NCBI GenBank assembly: GCA_038501625.1
Contig: JAZAYU010000006.1
Span: 14,820,638-14,884,637 of the forward strand
Source: Corbicula japonica
Taxonomy: Eukaryota; Mollusca; Bivalvia; Venerida; Cyrenidae
Length of the DNA: 64,000 bases
Direction of reading: 5' to 3'
Numbering within the stretch: the stretch's first letter is position 1; each line of letters opens with the position of its first letter. Positions 57,440-64,000 of this stretch are shown piece after piece. Under the pieces are notes generated by a model. The model made no database searches, was not told where the DNA came from, and worked only from the letters and a program-made list of their open reading frames with translations. Made by a program: the position numbers and the translations under genes.

Positions 57440-59150
57440 GACTTCTTCGCAGCAATACAGCAGCCCTATTCACCCACCTTACTTATACACACAACTAATA
57501 AATGACAAACAATTATATGATGGGATAAGGCCGCGATATTTTATTTTAAAATAGAAAGTTAAACATGGCACATATAAAACACATATGATAATGATTTTAT
57601 ATAATGATTTTATATAAATATAAGGGGAACTGAATCACACAAAGATGTATTTGGTGAAATTTGTCTGTTTTCAAAAATGTGCCATGCCTGAAATGCACAT
57701 TCTGTGTGTTTAAGGGCCACTAAAATACGATTTGCTACACAATATGTGGCAAATGTATTGCGCCAATATAAGGTTCGATTCTGATGTCAGTATTGCTACG
57801 AACTACCAAAGCCTATGCTTATTTTATCTCCACGATGATGCTAAGTAAATATTTATATTTTATTTACTTTATTTTCCCGTTTATTATTACGTTACATGTC
57901 GCTGTCTTACCGTCAGCCTACATCAACTCATTTAAATTGTAAAGAAATGATATCATTTGATTTTTTTCCTGAAATGTCGTACTTTATTTTGCGATGTTAT
58001 GATTAAGTTTGTATACTTGAGTAAGTGTAAGGCAATAGCGTTTAATCCAAGTTAGTGCCGAGTTGGTTTTAAACAATGAGTCACAATTTCGGTTCTAGGA
58101 ACACTTTTCTGGACATAAAACTAAATGATAAAAATTGTTGAATGGCTGTTAAACTCACAAGTCGGCTTGTATCGAATCTGCATGTCTGAACATGTCTGTG
58201 CACAAGTGCAAATTTTGTCATGCATTTTTCTCTCATTTCATTTGAAATGTTGCAAAGAGATTATATAAAAAGGTTTTAAGCAAAATTCTTCTTGGTTATT
58301 GTGCTATTTGAAGAAGGGCCCTTAGATGTGAAGCATGTCAAAAATACCAGGAAAACCTGCCCCAGCGCCATCTAGTGGCTTAAATAGTCAAGTAGGGAGT
58401 TTAACAAAAATACGGCTCTGAATGTAAACTTTAGGCGAAACTTTAAAGCGTTTAAATTTAATTAGATTTGATGCAGTGCTCTGACTCATTTTTATAAAAT
58501 TGCTTTATAGTCATATTATTCGAAAACAACAAAAACAAAATAAATAAAATCATCCATTAACCATGATGCAACTTTTTTGCACATGGTACGTTTTCAAACA
58601 AGTTTTAGTTTCCAAAAAGCTAGTCGGTCATTAGCATGACATTCTAACAAAAAGACGGCTCTGAAGTATAAACTTTTGGCGAAACTTTAAAGCGTTTAAA
58701 ATTAATTAGACTTGATGCAGTGCTCTGACTAATTTATTTTAAAAATTGCTTTATAGTCATTTTATTTTTATGTTTGCATATCTTTTATTTCATTCTAGTC
58801 AATAAATATTGATTCAAATCATAATGCAAATAGCAACTATTTCATAGTTAAAGTATTTTTTATTTTTCCATGTGATTCATTTCTTTCTTGTCAATTAAAA
58901 GTTTCAAATCAAAGGTTGACTTATTATTTATTCTTCCTGGCTCAATATGACTTCAGTCTTGGATATTAGCATCCGCCCGAATATCCGTGGTAGATAAAAA
59001 CTTGATAAAGCAGAAGCCGGCATGCAAACTTTTGCTCTGCCATCCGAAAGTTCCTTCACACTCCTCCAATAGAAAACTCCACACAATCTATAGATGATGT
59101 GACATTATGACAATCACTCTAAAACGCCACCCATCAGTACTTTCAGTGCT
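57440..59150. other. Part of copy 3 without counterpart in copies 1 and 2
   Basis: No gene is seen. A block of about 130 bases near 58400-58530 (AGGCGAAACTTTAAAGCGTTT) recurs near 58650-58770 (GGCGAAACTTTAAAGCGTTT), an imperfect tandem duplication with a period of about 245 bases. Confidence 0.6.
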
Positions 59151-62110
59151 TTGATTTTCTCTAATAATGGAATATAATTGGAAAGTCTCAAGCGAGTTTA
59201 AACTTCTTACTACTTGGGATATTTTGTTATGACATTACTTTTGTATTGCCATTCCAGAAAATTGCCTTATGTTTGGCAGGACATCAGAAAAATATCTCCC
59301 AGAGGCAATGTATTTAAGCCAATTCCGCGGAACATTGGCATGTTGTGTGTCAAACCAAATAGATTGTTTTGACATTGTTTGATATTCTGTATTCCCAGCA
59401 AGCTTAAATAATGTCTCCCACTACATTTAGTATCAAACATAATGTGTTATTATATGTTTAAGCTACATAGTATGAACCGATGACAAGTAAAACGACAGTC
59501 GTTTTGAAGTCGATTAAAATATAGAAAATAAGGTAGGAAATCATTTATTGATGGACTTTCCACAGGAGTTATTACGGCGACTCGTGTTTGTTGTTGTTTC
59601 TTCATGAAGCATGTAGCATGCTTTTAAAATTTCTGCATTGTAAACACTATAAAAAATAAATTAAAGTGTGTTTTCAAGAAAATGACGTTTGTAGAAAACA
59701 CGAGCCAATAATAAAAAAAACACATTTATTAGATGTGTTTCAAACGGAAGACGTCACAAATAATTAGCTTAAATGAGATTATTATTATATATGCAAATGA
59801 GAATTAACATTGGGTTAAATAAATGATAAGCATTTTTGTACATGTTTGGTATTGAAAACCTGGCAGAGGCAAGTTTGAGGTTGGTGCAAATTATAAACCT
59901 GGTTTAAAACTCAAGATGTTTGTAACTTACAGTTTGTGGTGTTGTTTCGTATTTGGTAGTTACACTTCTCTCATTTTCTTTGAAGGTCAAATACGTAGAA
60001 AATTTAATCACACTATTGTTGAACAACAGACCACGGGTATTCTTAAATCGTTATTTCATTGGGTCATCAAATATGAAAAGTATTTGGACTGTTTAAAGTA
60101 TTTCAAGCCCGGTGGTATTTATTATATACAACATAGGTGACGGTCATAATTATCTGGATGATTGTAATAAATAATCTACTCTTATATATATTTACTTTTC
60201 TCAGGTAAAGTGAAAAAGTGTTTGTGATATCATGACATTTTAGAATGCTGTTGAAAAAAGTGTCACGAACATACGATTGCGTGATGATGCTTTATCACGG
60301 CAGTTAATGGCAAAATTTGTGTGCACGTCGGCGGCACTGGTCGAAATATTTCGCACGGTCTGGCCGTTTGTAAGCGGGTTTTCGTAAACACGCTTCGAAG
60401 AAATCGCTGTACATCGAATATCAGAAACAGTCTCTAGAATAGAAAAGAATTTCTGCATCAGATTGCAATAGAAGGGCAAATATAAGCGCTAGAAGCAATG
60501 GATTTGTAAACATTCAGTAGAGTCCTTATTGTTATTGGTAATAAACAATGCTTCATCAATAATAAGTATAATACGATATTATCATACGATTTGATGATCA
60601 ACGCCTTCCAAAACTTACTTTAACGCTTTTCAGCTTTCTATGGTTCAAGCTCGAATATCACATTATATAGTTGAGTGAACAACTATAAAGTACAATTTTC
60701 TGTGATGTTCACACCCGATTCCCGAGAACTACTGATATTAATTGAATAATTCCAAATTTGCAGTATAACAAAAATGGACAAAACTATGGATTTTGTGAAG
60801 CACTAGCAAATTTGGACAAAACAGATATCAAAACATGGTATGAAAAATGAAGCGTAATATCGTGAATTGATAAGAATTATCATATAAATAAGGTTAGGTG
60901 ATATAAATAGTTTCTAAATAATATCCCTAGAGGCCGAATAAGTCTGTATTTGCCGAGTTCCAAGTTGTTGAAACTAATACTCTGTCTCGTCCAATTATGT
61001 TCTGCGTCGTGCTTGAAGTGATAGGCATGACAAATCTCAAGCGTCTCAAGCAGGCGTTTTTACAGCACGCATTTTTATAACACTAGCTTATTAATTACCA
61101 TCTGTTATTATTGTATGCGTTCAAAACTTTGACAATTTTATATTAGGAATTGATTAAAATTACTGAAGCTATGACGTTTTTGAGACTTCCTGTAGTTCAT
61201 GAACATAAGGATTTTAAAAAAGTGAAATATGCACATCAGAAATGGCCACGTCCAAAATACACAGCCTCCCAACACAGCCAAAGTGTAGAAAGGAAACAAA
61301 GAAAAGTGTTTTAATACAGATTTTTCTTAATGTTAAAAATATGTTTAAAACCTCACAGGCCGCCGACCGCTCCAAGACGGCTACCCCTTTATGCTCTTAT
61401 TTTTATGTTCAAAACTTTGACCATTTGATTTTAGGAATTGATTAAACTTACTGAAGCCAAGACGTTTATGATATGACTGTTTGTATTTCATGAATGATTT
61501 TTTTAAAAAAGTGATATTTACACATCAGGAATGGCCACATAAATTACACACAGCCTCCCAACACAGCTAAAATGCAGAAAAGAAAAGTATTTTAATAAAG
61601 ATTTTTTATAACTGTTTAACATAAAAGTCTATAATAGTTCTGCTTTATTCGTACAAACCATTTGTTAATTCAAAATGAAGATATTCTTGAGCGCTCTTCA
61701 TGGTTGGCGATGAACCAATCTATAGTTGACCGCTTTCCTTACCGCTTTGTTTATGGTGGTGAGCGTTTATGGAGGTTTCTTAAGAATGTTTGAAACAGAA
61801 TGTAGTAGCTCTATTAGTTTCATTTATTCCTGTCATCGTGTTCTGATTGTACCCCTGGTACTTTGATCTCTGTAGGTCATCGAGCACCTACCAATGTCGC
61901 CGTTAACTTCATATGTTTATTTGTTTGTGTGTTAACACACGCAATATCATCGAGTTATTGGGAGGGCGTAGTAAGTTCATCAACGCAAATTGTATGTGTT
62001 TGTTCACACGTGAAACTTTAGAGGCAAGTGTGAGGTTGGTGCACCATAGCATTTGGTTTGAAATCCCACAGGCCGTCGACCGTTCCAAGACCGTTAGCCC
62101 TCATGCTCTT

Positions 62111-62559
62111 ATTTTTATGTTACCCAAAAGGGGCAGCAGATAGTCTCTACCTTGTCTTTCCGTCATTCCGTAAGATTGCCTTGCCCTGGCAAAAACTTAA
62201 TAAACTGCAAAAGTTGTTACTTCAAACTTGGATTGTAGATAGTTCTTGTTGAGATAAATGAGGTGTTCAACAGCCCTTTATCACGTGTAATTAAAGTAAG
62301 GATTTTTGTTCGGATTATAACTTATTTATTATATAAGCTAGAGGCTTGAAACTTTGTTAGTAGATCTTAGTCATCAGATGGTGTTTATTGCGTAGAAACT
62401 GTAAGTCTAAGTCGTTTGCATGATTTGCCCTTGAAACCGAAAGTAGAAAGTTTTTCTTGAATTACTTGAAAACACTAACATTATTTTGAAAATGTAGTAG
62501 GAATATTCATGAAATATAAATAAAAACGAATCGATGATTTATTGCGTTTATTTGTAGTT
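62111..62559. other. Gene-free stretch
   Basis: I see no gene, RNA or repeat boundary here. Confidence 0.45.
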
Positions 62560-63010
62560 TATCGGTAGTAATACCCGAAGTTGTTACTTTCCATTGACGT
62601 AAAGTTTACATTGTTTGATATTTTCGAACATATTTTCTGATTGTGAAGTACTTAAAATGGATTTTCCTTGAACATAGAATACAAGTTATTCTTTTAAATT
62701 TAAGAATGCTATCTTGAACGTTACTCTTCCTAAATTAACTTTAAAACAAATTGACTTGAAAACAAATCCGAAATTCACTTAGTTGTATTAGTCGGAGTAT
62801 TTCATTTTAATGAATGACTTATTGTATATGTGGTTTATGCACGCAAGGATTAATTTCGCATGGCAGACGTTGAAAAATCTCTTTTAATTTTATTTTTACA
62901 TATTAACTGTCCTTTCTATTTGGTTTGAGTCACAGATTCTAAGAAACTATTACAATATGCAAAGTTTCGCTTTCTTTTTTAATGTTTTAATATTATTTAT
63001 TCTCAGTTCC
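62560..63010. repeat. Dispersed repeat shared with 45545-45970, interrupted by a LINE
   Basis: It follows the 45.5 kb copy in order up to TATTCTCAGTTCC at 63010, where a LINE tail begins. Confidence 0.8.
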
Positions 63011-64000
63011 TATGTTCCAGTGAATGAATGTCTTTATTTATAGAGGGTAACCCAATTAGTCAAAATAACTAATCTCCTTTGGGGCCCTCTTAATAAGTAC
63101 ATACATATATTCAGTAGTAACAAAACATAGAAACAACAATGATATGCAAAATACAAACAGAGACATGAAAAAATATTAAATCAATATAACATATATAATG
63201 CGACCGTTAAAAGTTAAGAACATGATCAATCAAGTTTAACTTAAATCGTCAAAATAATCATAATCAAAATGTTTTACAGTCAATGTATTAGAGTTTTATT
63301 GATTATTATCAACAAAAAAAAATATAAAAAAGGTTATTATGCACTTTAAACATAAATTTGGCTTTATGAAGTACAATTCTCTGGTGAATAGTAAGAGAAT
63401 TAATTTTGTTCATTGCATCCTTAAAACTTACATATTCTGGTCCAAATATTGTTTTGCATGCTCTTTTTTGTAACGAGAGTAGTTTATTTAAGTTATTTCC
63501 TCCAGTGCCTCCCCAAATAACATTACAAAATTCTAAATGCGGTTGTATATAAGCTTTATAATACATTATTCTACTGTTTAAGGGTATAAAGTATTTTATT
63601 TTAGATAAAAGCCATATATTTGAGGCTATTTTTCTTTTTATACTATTAACATGGACATCCCATTTAAGATTATCTTGTATATGTACGCCTAACAGTTTAT
63701 CTCCTGTTGTTAGTTTTAAACTGATATTTTTATAATTAACATTTAGCTGAATATTTCCCATTTTTGTTCTTTTTTGCGGAGTTGTGATGAAAATGACCTT
63801 TGTTTTTTCAGTGTTAAGCACCATGCCATTTTCTTTACACCAGATTTCAAGAATATCTAATGAATGCTGAAGATTTTGCTGTAGTATATCTTTGGAAAAA
63901 CTGATGTCACTGATTGTAGTGTCATCAGCATACAAGTCTGCGCTATTAACAGCTGTCGATAAGACTTGTGACAAATCATTAATGAATAATAGAAAAAGTA
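63011..64000 (-). mobile_element. LINE (non-LTR retrotransposon), 3' part, continues past the window
   Basis: The minus-strand frame from the window edge to 63309 is the C-terminal half of a LINE reverse transcriptase. LFLLFINDLSQVL is followed by the catalytic box YADDT (LYADDTTISD). Then come VLNTEKTKVIFITTPQKR, KLLGVHIQDNLKWDVHVNSI, RKIASNIWLLSKIKYFIPLN, YKAYIQPHLEFCNVIWGGTG and NKLLSLQKRACKTIFGPEYV, ending FKVHNNLFYIFFC. The frame is open for at least 221 codons, with no lesion in the window. RT motifs before YADD lie outside. The 3' untranslated part runs to about 63011 and ends in CATTCATTCA instead of a long poly-A. The GINDLP/YADDT and PHLEFCNVIWG style is that of the CR1/Jockey group. 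Confidence 0.92.

Larger units (their letters stand above)
54010..62110. repeat. Large non-coding repeat unit, copy 3
   Basis: The third copy is in the same orientation, about 31 kb from copy 2. Homology with copy 1 starts at about 54010 (GAGGTTCATGTTCAAAATGAG against 6910) and ends near 62110 (GGTGCACCATAGCATTTGG against 14535). Landmarks: TTGTTGTCTGGTCGAATTAA (54624), AAACCCATGTG (56984), CAGTAAGCATGCTTTATTTT (57158), AAATCGTTATTTCATTGGGT (60044), GGTAATAAACAATGCTTCAT (60536) and CTCTTCATGGTTGGCGATGA (61695). A segment about 57270-59150 is private to this copy or strongly diverged. A segment corresponding to 10200-11400 of copy 1 is missing. No shared gene is found. Confidence 0.8.

Overview
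The window is animal nuclear DNA: AT-rich, sparse in genes and dominated by repeats. Coding pieces have spliceosomal introns (GT..AG). The gene and repeat mix (a BIR/RING inhibitor-of-apoptosis gene, a DUF7869-type gene, an rva_4-type integrase-core relic, Ty3/gypsy LTR elements, a Penelope-like relic, LINE fragments, a tRNA-derived SINE, several TIR/foldback elements and AT-rich minisatellites) fits a mollusc, most likely a bivalve. That assignment is inference from family knowledge, not a database match.

Layout. 1-6.7 kb: a 1.35 kb sequence present twice in direct orientation (1-1374 and 5342-6694). Between the copies lies a decayed C2H2 zinc-finger gene on the minus strand, split by a 399-bp TIR element with 8-bp target duplications. 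6.9-23.0 kb: two head-to-tail copies of a non-coding unit of about 7.5-8.4 kb; a third copy lies at 54.0-62.1 kb. Each copy carries its own later insertions: tandem foldback hairpins and a 30-bp array in copy 1; a LINE fragment and a Tc1/mariner-type foldback in copy 2. 23.0-39.2 kb: a nested stack. An rva_4-like exon is split after the residues NQRIE by a minus-strand gypsy element (23794-38114, TSD GAAT). That element has a SINE inside one LTR and a second, plus-strand LTR element (33302-37766, TSD ATAT) inside the other. 39.8-41.7 kb: an apparently intact DUF7869-type gene in at least three exons. 43.1-45.5 kb: a dispersed repeat and a decayed Penelope-like reverse transcriptase. 47.3-50.3 kb: a TA-flanked inverted-repeat element and minisatellite arrays in alternating orientation. 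52.4-53.3 kb: an intact BIR-RING gene. 54.0-62.1 kb: third copy of the large unit. 62.5-64.0 kb: a repeat also found at 45.5 kb, interrupted by a LINE that runs off the window.

Only two genes look functional: the DUF7869-type gene (plus strand, 39.8-41.7 kb) and the IAP gene (plus strand, 52.4-53.3 kb). The long gag ORF of the inner LTR element is also intact. Everything else that codes is broken. I see no operon, CRISPR, riboswitch or prokaryotic feature. I did not find a clearly new biochemical system. The most promising leads are the gag-only nested LTR element, the intact DUF7869 gene, the 8-kb non-coding amplicon and the inverted minisatellite cluster.
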